The translations under genes were made by a program, and so were the position numbers. Under the pieces are notes generated by a model that made no database searches, was not told the origin of the DNA, and was given only the letters and a program-made list of their open reading frames with translations. From contig CAZEAC010000116.1 of NCBI GenBank assembly GCA_964510065.1, forward strand, positions 1-11,839: a stretch of DNA of 11,839 nucleotides, read 5' to 3'. Of this stretch, positions 1 through 7,529 are shown one piece after another (within the stretch, counting starts at the first letter, position 1; each line of letters starts with the position of its first letter). The stretch comes from CAZEAC01 sp964510065 (GTDB lineage Bacteria > Bdellovibrionota_C > UBA2361 > CAIXSY01).

Positions 1-1158
1 GTAGGCATCGAGCAGTACCGCGAGCACGCCGCGGGTGAGCCCGGCTGAAGGTTCGATAACATAAGGGGTGTAACGCCAGCCCGGCTTCCCAGATTGCGGA
101 TCGTTTTTGTTTTGGTCGAAGTAGCTAAGTTTTACACCGGAATCGGCAGTATGTCTTGAGAGATCGTAATCCGTTCGTGAGGCGACACCTTCGAGTTCGC
201 CCCAGCCCCAAGGATACAGATATTCAATATCGAAGCAGCGATCGGCATAATGTGCAAGTTCGTCCGGCGCGTGTGGCCGAAGCCTGAAGTTCTCGCTAGT
301 TCTAGTGAATTTGCGCCACCACTCAATGCGCGTGTTCGCCCAGTAATCAAGCCACTTTCCCTGAGTGCCCGGCTCAACGAAGAATTCCAGCTCCATCTGT
401 TCGAATTCACATGAACGGAAGGTGAACTTTTCGGTGGTAATCTCGTTTCGAAAAGCCTTTCCCTGCTGGGCGATACCGAAGGGCACTTTCATCGACATGC
501 TCGACTGCACATTGTTAAACTGCACAAAGATAGCTTGCGCGGTTTCCGGACGAAGATAGATCGCGGAGCTTTTTACCGCGGCCTCAAGTTTTTCGCGAAT
601 TTCCGCACGGGAGAGATTCTTCCCAGCAATTTCATCAACCGCGGCGTCCAGTGGATCCACCGGGCCGATCGAGGTGCGAAACATCAAATTGAACTGTCTC
701 TCGGCAGACAGCTGCGGCGAGCCGCACTGCGGGCAAATATAGCCACGCTCGTCGACTTTTGCCTTAAGTGTCTCACCACTTTTCTTGCCGCCTTTGATAA
801 AGGATACCTCGTCCCCGGCGCAAGCGCGTGGCGCTTTATCAGCGCGGAAGCGCTCTTTGCAGTTAAGGCAATCGACAAGCGGGTCAGAAAACCCAGCGAG
901 ATGTCCGCTCGCCTTCCAGACCGCCGGGTGCATCATAATTGAGCCGTCGAGTCCGACAACATCTTCACGCTCGTGAACAGTCGAACGCCACCATTCGGCG
1001 GCGAGATTGCGCTTTAATTCGCAGCCAAGCGGCCCGTAATCGTAGGCGCTCTTTAGGCCACCATAGACCTCGCTACTCTGAAAAATAAATCCGCGCCTTT
1101 TACAAAGCGAGACAATTTTGCCTAATAGATCAGAGTCCGCGGGGTTGGTGTCATTCAT
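1..1158 (-). CDS. glyS: Glycyl-tRNA synthetase, dimeric one-chain type (3' end cut by window edge)
   Basis: Cytoplasmic class II aminoacyl-tRNA synthetase that charges tRNA-Gly with glycine. Translating the minus strand from 1158 gives 386 codons open to the left edge, so the C-terminal part, including the anticodon-binding domain, lies outside. Visible landmarks are an N-terminal stretch around AYDYGPLGCELKRN, a zinc-type insert with CxxC pairs at residues 97/100 and 142/145, the QFNLMF segment, class II motif 2 with FRNEI near residues 236-240, the EFEQMELEFF segment, and motif 3 (PSAGLTRGVL) just before the edge. These match the alpha2 (Thermus/eukaryote-like) family, not the alpha2beta2 GlyQ/GlyS type. 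The start is taken at the ATG at 1158; an in-frame ATG lies three codons upstream, and neither has a clear Shine-Dalgarno. The gene follows mqnE by about 35 nt and is probably in the same transcript. Confidence 0.95.
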   Translation of the reverse strand, partial: MNDTNPADSDLLGKIVSLCKRRGFIFQSSEVYGGLKSAYDYGPLGCELKRNLAAEWWRSTVHEREDVVGLDGSIMMHPAVWKASGHLAGFSDPLVDCLNCKERFRADKAPRACAGDEVSFIKGGKKSGETLKAKVDERGYICPQCGSPQLSAERQFNLMFRTSIGPVDPLDAAVDEIAGKNLSRAEIREKLEAAVKSSAIYLRPETAQAIFVQFNNVQSSMSMKVPFGIAQQGKAFRNEITTEKFTFRSCEFEQMELEFFVEPGTQGKWLDYWANTRIEWWRKFTRTSENFRLRPHAPDELAHYADRCFDIEYLYPWGWGELEGVASRTDYDLSRHTADSGVKLSYFDQNKNDPQSGKPGWRYTPYVIEPSAGLTRGVLAVLLDAY

Positions 1159-1193
1159 AGATAGCATTCATCGATAGATTGAAAGTAATGTGC

Positions 1194-2330
1194 TCAAAGT
1201 ACTGTACTCAGAGAAGGCTGGCGCTCTTGCGGCTTTGGCTCAATCGGTTCAGCTCGCGAGACTCTCTCGTAGACCGTCGTTCTCTCGACGGGCTCCCGTC
1301 CCGCAGCTTCAATTATCCTTCGAATCTCGGCATGCTGAAGCTCTTGCGGCGAATCAGAGCCGGACATGTGGTAGATTTTCTCTTCGGTGACTGTGCCATC
1401 GATATCATCAGCGCCGAACCACTGCGCAGTTTGCGCGGTCTTGATGCCGAGCATTACCCAATAGGCTTTAATATGCGGGATGTTGTTTAGCATGAGCCGG
1501 CTCACCGCAATGACCTTTAGGTCTTCATAGCCCGTGGGCGGGGGAAGATTTCGCATGCGGTTCCCATCAGCGTGAAAGGCAAGGGGAATGAAAACCTGAA
1601 AGCCATGTGTCTCGTCTTGTAGCGCGCGCAGGCGCAGTAAGTGATCGACCCGTTCTTCGGTGGTCTCGATCGTGCCATAAAGCATTGTGCAATTCGTTTT
1701 GAGCCCCATTTTATGCGCGGTACGGTGCACTTCAAGCCACTGGTCGGCATCGGCTTTGTCGCGGCAGAGCTTTTTTCGAACTCGCGGAGCGAATATTTCG
1801 GCACCACCCCCGGGAAGCGATCCAAGTCCCGCCTGCACGAGCCTTTGAAGCACCTGCTCGTAGCTCATGCCGAACTTCTCAGCGAAATAGTGTATTTCGA
1901 CCGCGGTAAAGGCTTTAATATGGAGCGCCGGGTACTTGAGGCGGATCATCGCAAGCAGCTCTTCGTAATACTCAAAAGAGAGATGTTTATTGAGCCCGTT
2001 TACGATATGAATCTCGGTCATCCCGTGATGATAACGGTCGCGAATCCACTCCTCTGCTTTTTGCACGCTCATCGTATAGGCTTCGGGCATTCCCTCTTCG
2101 AGCCTAGCGAAAGAACAGAAAAGACAGCTCGCCTCACATACGTTTGTGGAATTGAGATGTAGATTCCAATTGTAATAGGTGCTGTTCCCGTGGAGCGCAG
2201 TGCGCACCTGATTGGCAAGAGCGCCGACCTGCAAAATGTCGGGATGTTCAAAAAGGGTAATGCCATCTTCAAGCGAGAGTGGGACTCCAGCGGTAATTTT
2301 GGCACTAATATTAGCGAGTGCTTTTACCAT
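1194..2330 (-). CDS. mqnE: Aminofutalosine synthase MqnE (radical SAM, menaquinone biosynthesis)
   Basis: Radical SAM enzyme of the futalosine route to menaquinone. MqnE joins the enolpyruvyl product of MqnA to S-adenosylmethionine to give aminofutalosine. The 378-aa protein has the cluster-binding CEASCLFC motif (Cys65, 69, 72), then TEIHIVNGL, IKAFTAVEI, SLPGGGAEIF (171-180), TMLYG (215-219), HIKAYWVMLG (286-295) and FGADDIDGTV (305-314). This set fits MqnE better than the related cyclase MqnC or CofH. Length is normal apart from a short polar tail of about 20 residues rich in Pro, Glu and Gln. The ATG is 3 nt after the stop of the upstream TPR gene, with a weak AGGG upstream, so translation may be coupled. 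No other mqn pathway gene except menG is visible here. Confidence 0.95.
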   Translation of the reverse strand: MVKALANISAKITAGVPLSLEDGITLFEHPDILQVGALANQVRTALHGNSTYYNWNLHLNSTNVCEASCLFCSFARLEEGMPEAYTMSVQKAEEWIRDRYHHGMTEIHIVNGLNKHLSFEYYEELLAMIRLKYPALHIKAFTAVEIHYFAEKFGMSYEQVLQRLVQAGLGSLPGGGAEIFAPRVRKKLCRDKADADQWLEVHRTAHKMGLKTNCTMLYGTIETTEERVDHLLRLRALQDETHGFQVFIPLAFHADGNRMRNLPPPTGYEDLKVIAVSRLMLNNIPHIKAYWVMLGIKTAQTAQWFGADDIDGTVTEEKIYHMSGSDSPQELQHAEIRRIIEAAGREPVERTTVYERVSRAEPIEPKPQERQPSLSTVL

Positions 2331-2333
2331 TGC

Positions 2334-3086
2334 TTAGCCCTGCGCGCTCTCCTCGAGCTCGCTAATTTTAGCCTTAAGCTCAGGCGACTTGTTCCCAAGA
2401 TCTGCTGCTCGTTTAAACGAGATAAGGGCATTCTTTGAATCCTTAAGCGCTTCGTAGGCGTTGCCCATAGTGATGTAGAGCTCACTCGAAGGTTTCATCT
2501 GTAATGCGCGCTTTGCGGCGTGAATCGCTTCCTGGGGTTTGCCACTTGCGAGAAAGAGACCACTTAAATTGGTCACGTGCGCGGGATTTTTAGGATCCTG
2601 CTTGGCTGCCCTGAGAAGCATCGCTTCGGCATCATTGAAACGGCGCTGTAGCGTGTACACTGCGGCGAGACGCGATGCGACATCAGGGACCTTTTCATCA
2701 AGCTGAAGCGCCTTTTCGTAGTTTTTTTGTGCTTCGGTGATATTTTTCGCCGAGAAGTGCACGTCACCAAGACGCGCCCACAGCGTCGCATCATTTGGCA
2801 CGCGCTGCGTGTACTCTTTAAGCACAGTAAGCGCCTGTTCGGTTTTTTTATTGGCAAGGTAAGCACCAGCCAGATTGTAGGCGGCGGTGGTGTTGCCAGA
2901 GTCGAGAGCGAGCGCTCGCGCGAAAAGCTCCTCTGCGCGCGAAAGGTCGCGGGCGGCAAGTGCTTTCGCTCCTTTCTCATTAATTTCCAGAGACTGTTTT
3001 GTTTGTGCCGACTCGGCCGGGCTCGGGGCGGCAAACGTGGTCAATGGGATGATAAGGAGCAAAATAAGGGTTATTATCAAGCGCAT
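2334..3086 (-). CDS. Exported tetratricopeptide-repeat (TPR) protein
   Basis: A 250-aa protein with an N-terminal hydrophobic stretch (residues 2-19, MRLIITLILLLIIPLTTFAA) that looks like a Sec signal peptide, cleaved near FA/AP. About six consecutive 34-residue TPR units follow, from roughly residue 35 to 240. They carry the typical pattern of A/G at positions 8 and 20 and Pro near the end of units (for example the stretches ending in ALALDSGN, ALQLDEKVP, AAKQDPKNP, ALQMKPSS). TPR proteins are protein-binding scaffolds; here the location would be periplasmic. No catalytic domain is present, so the specific role is unknown. It is directly upstream of mqnE (3-nt gap) and 96 nt downstream of the membrane-protein gene, which suggests an operon but not a function in menaquinone synthesis. 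There is no clear Shine-Dalgarno before the ATG. Confidence 0.85.
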   Translation of the reverse strand: MRLIITLILLLIIPLTTFAAPSPAESAQTKQSLEINEKGAKALAARDLSRAEELFARALALDSGNTTAAYNLAGAYLANKKTEQALTVLKEYTQRVPNDATLWARLGDVHFSAKNITEAQKNYEKALQLDEKVPDVASRLAAVYTLQRRFNDAEAMLLRAAKQDPKNPAHVTNLSGLFLASGKPQEAIHAAKRALQMKPSSELYITMGNAYEALKDSKNALISFKRAADLGNKSPELKAKISELEESAQG

Positions 3087-3182
3087 ACAGGAGACAGCAT
3101 AGCAGGTTTAGCTTAAATTTAAATAGCCCTCAGTGAAGGCCAGATTCGCCGGCTCTTAAAATTAGCAGCAGATAGGTTACCT

Positions 3183-4082
3183 TTATGAACCAAGGAATCT
3201 CGCCAATATAAGCACAAGGGTTTGCAGTAAAGCGCACTGCCGAAGCAGGTCAACTCGTTCGTCGACCGAGGCGCTTTGTAGGGGTTTAATGCCGCTCAGC
3301 ACAGCAAGGCTAAGCAAGTAGGGGTTCTGCAGCATCCGGGCATACACCAACATCGAGAGCAGCGCCGGCGATGCGACAAGCAGAAGAGACAGCCGAGTGA
3401 CTGATTGTTGAGCGCTTGACGCAATCTCGATCCTCTTTTTCTTCTTAGGCTTCGCCGGCAGCGCTGCGCCAATTAACTGCTCAAGCGCGGAGAGTTCGTA
3501 GCAGGTAACTATCATCGCCTGAGCTAATGAAACCACGAAAAGCTGCAGTATCGCGGAGGGGAGCGAGGCCTGAAAGCTCAGTATTCCAATTATTATATAA
3601 TAGAGAAGCAAGGCAAAGAGAGTTCCGCCGAAGCGTCGTCGCAGTGCGCACGCATCAGCAATCGCCGAGAAGCCGAAGGCGAAGAGCAGTGCATAGAAGT
3701 TCTCTTTCTCAAAGCGCTCGGCGTATGCTTGAAGCACAATTAGGATAAGCAGCGCGGGCACGGCTAACTTTGCGAAATCGGCCACGGCATACAGATACCC
3801 TGTCTTACGCGGCGCGACCCCTTTACGCTTGGAAAGCTGATCGTTTCGAACTCTAATCCTTAGTAATGACCAGGCAATTCCGCAGCTCAAAAATATTAGT
3901 GTGCTTGCGAGGTAGCCGCCGAAAAACTCAGAGCCGATTGGCGGGGGAATGTAGAACGTGCCAAGGAGGTAGGGGGCACTTAGTACTAAGACGTGCAGTG
4001 CTTCCGGGATGACCCGATCTATGCCTGACTTAATATAGAGTAACTGCTTTTGCATTTCGTACACTGCTCGGGCTACTATCAA
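3183..4082 (-). CDS. Polytopic inner-membrane protein, possibly a divergent UbiA-superfamily member
   Basis: A 299-aa protein with about seven to nine hydrophobic segments, roughly at residues 28-44, 54-75, 96-118, 129-146, 153-170, 174-193, 220-240, 243-263 and 283-297. Family assignment is tentative. The layout resembles UbiA prenyltransferases: a loop after the second segment contains ND (residues 80-81) followed by a basic PRK stretch, where UbiA enzymes carry NDxxDxxxD before an R-rich motif. A YEL motif (185-187) sits where a later conserved loop is found. The further catalytic aspartates are absent, so it may be inactive or altered in function, or unrelated. It lies next to menG and upstream of mqnE, where a menaquinone prenyltransferase would fit. 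The longest reading frame begins at a TTG (4082); the first ATG is codon 10 (4055). Neither has a convincing Shine-Dalgarno, so the start is uncertain. Confidence 0.8.
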   Translation of the reverse strand: MIVARAVYEMQKQLLYIKSGIDRVIPEALHVLVLSAPYLLGTFYIPPPIGSEFFGGYLASTLIFLSCGIAWSLLRIRVRNDQLSKRKGVAPRKTGYLYAVADFAKLAVPALLILIVLQAYAERFEKENFYALLFAFGFSAIADACALRRRFGGTLFALLLYYIIIGILSFQASLPSAILQLFVVSLAQAMIVTCYELSALEQLIGAALPAKPKKKKRIEIASSAQQSVTRLSLLLVASPALLSMLVYARMLQNPYLLSLAVLSGIKPLQSASVDERVDLLRQCALLQTLVLILARFLGS

Positions 4083-4095
4083 GGTCGGCCCGATT

Positions 4096-4800
4096 ATGAA
4101 TTACGCTACCACCCGTGAAGATGTCCAACGAATGTTCGGCAGTATAGCGCCACGCTATGATCTCGCCAATTCGGTATTAAGCTTCGGAGTGCACCATTTT
4201 TGGCGCCGGGCTCTTCTCGGCTTGGTGAAGTGGGACCTCCCTACGCGGGCAGATGGTTCGGTGGCTGTTTGTGACCTCTGTACAGGTACCGGGGACCTGC
4301 TACCACTTCTTAAACGTCGCTTTGGCCGGGCCATTGGGGTCGATTTCTGTCTGCCAATGCTTCAGGCCGGGAAGAGTGCGGCCTTAAAACAATTTTCACT
4401 GATTCAGGGTGATGGGTTGAAGCTCCCTTTTGCCAACAATTCGCTCTCTTTAGTAACTGTCGCATTCGGCGTGCGTAATTTTGAATCTCTCAGTACAGGA
4501 TTGGAGGAAATTCGACGTGTGCTGCTTCCTGGGGGAACGCTTCTTGTGCTGGAATTTGGGCAGCCGTATTGGAAGCCCTTTGGGCTGATCTTTCAATGGT
4601 ATTCCAAGTATCTGATGCCAATTATCGGCGGAATTCTCACCGGTGACGGTGCGGCGTACCGCTATCTTCCTGAAACTGCAAGCCGCTTTCCTTGTGGCAA
4701 GAGTTTCGAAAAGATTCTTCGTGATTCGGGCTACGGCGAAGTGAGGAGCGCTGCACTTACCTTCGGAATTGCCTATCGTTATGTTGCGCGGAAGGCTTAA
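4096..4800 (+). CDS. menG: Demethylmenaquinone methyltransferase (MenG/UbiE family)
   Basis: SAM-dependent C-methyltransferase that converts demethylmenaquinone to menaquinone, the last step of the pathway; UbiE homologues also act on a ubiquinone precursor. The 234-aa length is normal. Visible signatures are the N-terminal MFGSIAPRYDLAN segment, SAM-binding motif I CDLCTGTGD (59-67), the acidic residue at the end of strand 2 in GVDFCLPML (Asp83), GDGLKLPF (105-112), AFGVRNFE (123-130), the RRVLLPGGTLLVLEF post-motif region (140-154) and YLPETASRFP (180-189). All are diagnostic of the MenG/UbiE family. Because mqnE lies nearby, a menaquinone rather than ubiquinone role is inferred. The gene diverges from the membrane-protein gene with only 13 nt between the longest reading frames. 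An AAGGT at 4081-4085 may act as its ribosome binding site. Confidence 0.95.
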   Translation: MNYATTREDVQRMFGSIAPRYDLANSVLSFGVHHFWRRALLGLVKWDLPTRADGSVAVCDLCTGTGDLLPLLKRRFGRAIGVDFCLPMLQAGKSAALKQFSLIQGDGLKLPFANNSLSLVTVAFGVRNFESLSTGLEEIRRVLLPGGTLLVLEFGQPYWKPFGLIFQWYSKYLMPIIGGILTGDGAAYRYLPETASRFPCGKSFEKILRDSGYGEVRSAALTFGIAYRYVARKA

Positions 4801-5218
4801 TTGGCTTGCTTCGTCGCTGGCACATAGCACCTAATCACTCTTGCAACGACCTGTTCCGCGAGTCCTCCGGGCCTGTTTCTTCCTTCAAAAATATAAAAGG
4901 CCCAAACTTTTCAATTTGTTGCAAGAACAGACACGTAAAAGCCGCACTGTGCCAGGCGAAGGCCAGGGTAAGGGAGAGAATGAAGAGATTATCTTAACTG
5001 ACTTATCACTTGCGTGCGCGCTCATTTGCATAATTATAAGACTCTTCTCGTTTTTTTGACTGTGGAATTGGTTCGCTACCGTATGCCTCTTTGCTGCTTA
5101 ATAGAGCCCCAGTCTTATGTTACCGCCATTTTTATTCGAGCTCGCGAAGCGCGGTAAATTGCTTAGAAAATGCGTGAGGAGTAGAGTAGTGAAACTTGCC
5201 TCTTAGCTTAGGAGTTTT
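4801..5218. other. Intergenic gap without a supported gene
   Basis: These 418 nt hold only short reading frames without recognisable protein character or good ribosome binding sites. I see no tRNA-like cloverleaf and no clear intrinsic terminator after menG. An AT-rich patch near 5029-5057 contains TATAAG (5035-5040) with a TTGCGT 19 nt before it, and a TTGACT (5056-5061) lacks a good partner -10. Either could belong to a promoter for the next gene, but both are weak. TAGGAG at 5209-5214 is the ribosome binding site of the following gene. Confidence 0.5.
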
Positions 5219-6508
5219 ATGCCGGAAGTAACAGCTGAATCATTTGATCAAACCGTGGAGCGGGTAGTGAGTATGCCGGCTAATGCCGAAGTAGCCGCCA
5301 AGGCGAGAGCGCGCGGATTCAGTATCATCAACGTCATGTGGGAGGACACCGCGCGAACCCCCGGGAGCTGTTGGGGCGCTAATATTACCGATATGACCCT
5401 GCAGGTTCGAGTTCCCGGCGCGCGAGGTGAAGAGGGCTTCGAAACAAAGCTTCTTCCGGTGATTCGAAAACCAAACTTCCAGGATGTCACCTGCGATCTT
5501 CCATTTGATAAGGTCAAGGTGCGAGTAGGTAATGAAAAAAGTGGCGGAGAGCTTCAGGTGATACCACTTCGTGACTATATCGGTAATCTCGCCAGCTATG
5601 TGAGCGACCCGAAGACAGTTCATCCAAAGAATGGGTCGCTTCTTGATGAGAGCGACAATCATATTTTGGTGAGTGCGCAGGCCTGTTTTCTTCCTATTCC
5701 GGCAAATTCTGAGGCGACCTGTAGCTTTAATCCAGTGCTTTACAACTATCAGTCGCGGCAAGACAATCCGGCGGTACTTACGATTTTGGTAACTCCCGAA
5801 GGGACAAGCGCGACGGTGCTCGATAATACTAATGACAAAGCCCAGTGGGGGCAAAACGTCTACTTCAACTCGAACGGAGAGAAAAGCTGTCTGACTGGTC
5901 AGCGCGCAAGTGCCTTCAAAGAGGCGCAGGCGAAGGCAATCGCTGCGCAGCAGGGGATCTCAGTCGAAGAGGCGCGAAGTCAGGTAACGCTTCCGGCGGA
6001 TATGAATGTAGTGATGGTGATCCAGGTACCTCTCAAGCACAAAGAGCCAAAATACAGGTCCTCACCGGGTATACTTTTCTTTTGTTCGTCCATGTCGGAT
6101 CCTGATACCTCGACCGAAGCATGTGCCTTTGGCTCTTCCGACGTCGAAGACGCGGTTATTGGCCACGGAGAATCGGAAGGCAAGCATTTTGAACTTGGAG
6201 GTTATAAACTTGAAAGAGATGTACGCTTCCCAATTCGGCTTACGCTTCAGTTCTATAAGGCGACGAGCAATGGCGTCGTCACTGATTCAGATCTCGACGG
6301 CCTGCAAAAAACTATCGAGGCAGTGTACAAGGATGCGGACTTTGTCGGCTCTTTGGTAATGAACACTCTTGAAAAGGGGCAGCTTGGCCGCGGACAGACT
6401 CGTCCGACTGCGCCTTCGCCGCTTGCGACTGCAGTTATCTCGCCGCCAGTGGATCATCCGCAAGTGGTGAAGCCATTTGATCCCGGGCAAAACCCGACCG
6501 CGGGGTAG
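5219..6508 (+). CDS. Uncharacterised 429-aa cytoplasmic protein
   Basis: I do not recognise this family. The 429-aa protein has no signal peptide or membrane segment and looks soluble and globular. Its N-terminal half is rich in Trp, Gly, Asn and Pro motifs typical of a conserved fold: NVMWEDTART (38-47), CWGANITDMTLQVR (51-64), LLPVIRKPNFQD (78-89), VGNEKSGG (103-110) and IPLRDYIGNL (115-124). An Ala/Gln/Glu-rich helical segment (about 228-257) follows, then a beta-rich region with MNVVMVIQVPLKHK (262-275). The last 35 or so residues are Pro/Thr-rich and probably disordered. The start has a good ribosome binding site, TAGGAG, 4 nt upstream of the ATG. It stands alone, with 418 nt before and 274 nt after it, so it is probably a single-gene unit. 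Two cysteine-containing loops (around 146 and 158) have no obvious metal motif. Confidence 0.8.
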   Translation: MPEVTAESFDQTVERVVSMPANAEVAAKARARGFSIINVMWEDTARTPGSCWGANITDMTLQVRVPGARGEEGFETKLLPVIRKPNFQDVTCDLPFDKVKVRVGNEKSGGELQVIPLRDYIGNLASYVSDPKTVHPKNGSLLDESDNHILVSAQACFLPIPANSEATCSFNPVLYNYQSRQDNPAVLTILVTPEGTSATVLDNTNDKAQWGQNVYFNSNGEKSCLTGQRASAFKEAQAKAIAAQQGISVEEARSQVTLPADMNVVMVIQVPLKHKEPKYRSSPGILFFCSSMSDPDTSTEACAFGSSDVEDAVIGHGESEGKHFELGGYKLERDVRFPIRLTLQFYKATSNGVVTDSDLDGLQKTIEAVYKDADFVGSLVMNTLEKGQLGRGQTRPTAPSPLATAVISPPVDHPQVVKPFDPGQNPTAG

Positions 6509-6561
6509 GGAACGAAGCGTCCGGTAATGTGACATGGGGCAGAAGCGCAAAAGGAACATGC

Positions 6562-6636
6562 TGGACCCCCAAACTATTTGCAACTTCGATCCCTAATAAA
6601 TTCAAAAACCTATCAAAGATCAAGTTTGGGCGTCCA
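6562..6636. repeat. 75-nt palindromic element, copy 1
   Basis: The left arm TGGACCCCCAAACT (6562-6575) and right arm AGTTTGGGCGTCCA (6623-6636) are reverse complements at 13 of 14 positions, separated by a 47-nt AT-rich spacer. It lies 53 nt after the stop of the 429-aa gene. The same arms and exactly the same spacer length recur at 7525-7599, so this is a member of a repeat family, not a chance hairpin. It could be a non-autonomous mobile element, a REP-like repeat, an operator or a structured RNA. The lack of a U-tract directly after the right arm argues against a simple terminator. Confidence 0.7.
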
Positions 6637-6782
6637 AGATAGAAAATGTAAATGCGCGGTTCTTTTAGTAACCGTGACGTGATTTTTCGCGAGTTCAACG
6701 CGGCACAAGACTTGCTCTATCCGTGCAGGAATCAAATTGAAGCGCACTCGCGACTCATGATTAACTACGGAAGGACTAACTT

Positions 6783-7406
6783 ATGAAAATCACAAAAAAA
6801 TTTGTAGTAACCGCTGCCACCTTTCTGGGACTTGCAATCACTTCGGCCGGGTTCGCCCAAGTCCCAACTTCGAGTCCTGCCCGTTGGACATCACTCGGCG
6901 TACTAGCGAAAGCTCAAAAGGCGATAGACCCTGCAGTATGCAGCTACCGCCTAAAGACATTGACGAGTCCCTATTCAAATTACATTACACTTCAACCTTC
7001 AATTGATGAAATCGGCGCTCGATTTCTCGAGGTGGCATGTGCAATCGACGAGGTTCTGCCCGATGGGGGCAGCTGCACTAAGGCACAGCGTAAGCAGGTC
7101 ACAAGTGACTTTCCCGCGCAGAATCTTTCTGGGCTTATTCTCGCCGGACTGATTCCGATCGACGCATTTAATCTGGCTGATTTTTATGTGCTGAACGACA
7201 AACCGGCTAAATTATTCGGGCAGGTGCATCTAAGGGTGGTACAGAGCGTAAAGTATTCAACTAAGGGCGGCCGATTTGTCGAAAATTTTGGAAATATCGA
7301 TGGGTTTTTTAGCCGTTCCAACGACATCATAACTTTGCAATCTAATGGTCCGAGCGCGAAATTGGACACGACAAAGGTTGCTCTCGAAGAGCTCTGCTTT
7401 AACTAA
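6783..7406 (+). CDS. Exported four-cysteine protein of unknown function
   Basis: A 207-aa protein with a textbook Sec signal peptide: a basic start (MKITKK), a hydrophobic core (FVVTAATFLGLAIT), and a probable cleavage after AGFA at residue 25. The mature part, about 182 residues, contains four cysteines (53, 86, 98, 205), an even number consistent with two disulfides in the periplasm or outside the cell. No known domain is recognised. A stretch around 114-127 (LSGLILAGLIPIDA) is moderately hydrophobic but short. The start is supported by GGAAGGA (6769-6775), 7 nt before the ATG. The gene lies between two copies of a 75-nt palindromic element, which gives it a cassette-like appearance. Its own promoter must lie between 6637 and 6768 or further upstream. 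Confidence 0.8.
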   Translation: MKITKKFVVTAATFLGLAITSAGFAQVPTSSPARWTSLGVLAKAQKAIDPAVCSYRLKTLTSPYSNYITLQPSIDEIGARFLEVACAIDEVLPDGGSCTKAQRKQVTSDFPAQNLSGLILAGLIPIDAFNLADFYVLNDKPAKLFGQVHLRVVQSVKYSTKGGRFVENFGNIDGFFSRSNDIITLQSNGPSAKLDTTKVALEELCFN

Positions 7407-7494
7407 AGAAAGTTCGGACGCCCCAAGTAATTCCCTCGGAGACCGCGCGCAGGTAAGAGGATTTATAATTGCACAGCGCAAGGTGCGTGGAACC

Positions 7495-7509
7495 ATTCGC
7501 GGGGCGAAT
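7495..7509. repeat. Small perfect hairpin left of palindrome copy 2
   Basis: ATTCGC (7495-7500) and GCGAAT (7504-7509) form a perfect 6-bp stem with a GGG loop. It runs directly into the tandem GAATCGTTGGAC repeat, so it is part of the same repeat-dense block. It has no T-tract and is not called a terminator. Confidence 0.45.
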
Positions 7510-7529
7510 CGTTGGACGAATCGTTGGAC
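7506..7529 (+). repeat. Tandem 12-nt repeat, two perfect units
   Basis: GAATCGTTGGAC occurs twice head to tail (7506-7517 and 7518-7529). The second unit overlaps the left arm of the 75-nt palindrome. A related unit occurs twice in inverse orientation on the other side of the element (7596-7623), so the whole forms a nested inverted structure. Confidence 0.8.

Noticed and set aside
535..942. Plus-strand reading frame of 135 codons
   Set aside because: It lies opposite glyS, whose minus-strand translation shows continuous synthetase motifs; it is a shadow frame.
1641..2162. Plus-strand reading frame of 173 codons
   Set aside because: It lies opposite the radical SAM core of mqnE and has no recognisable protein features.
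4806..5059. Short plus-strand frames in the gap after menG
   Set aside because: They have no good ribosome binding site, and the overlapping frames have no conserved-looking composition.
5051..5085. Sigma-70 promoter at TTGACT (5056-5061)
   Set aside because: The -35-like box is good, but no acceptable -10 is found 16-18 nt downstream.
7415..7428. Third, degraded copy of the palindrome arm (CGGACGCCCCAAGT)
   Set aside because: It matches the arm at about 11 of 14 positions, but I find no convincing partner arm 61 nt downstream (around 7476-7490), so a chance or very decayed copy cannot be told apart.
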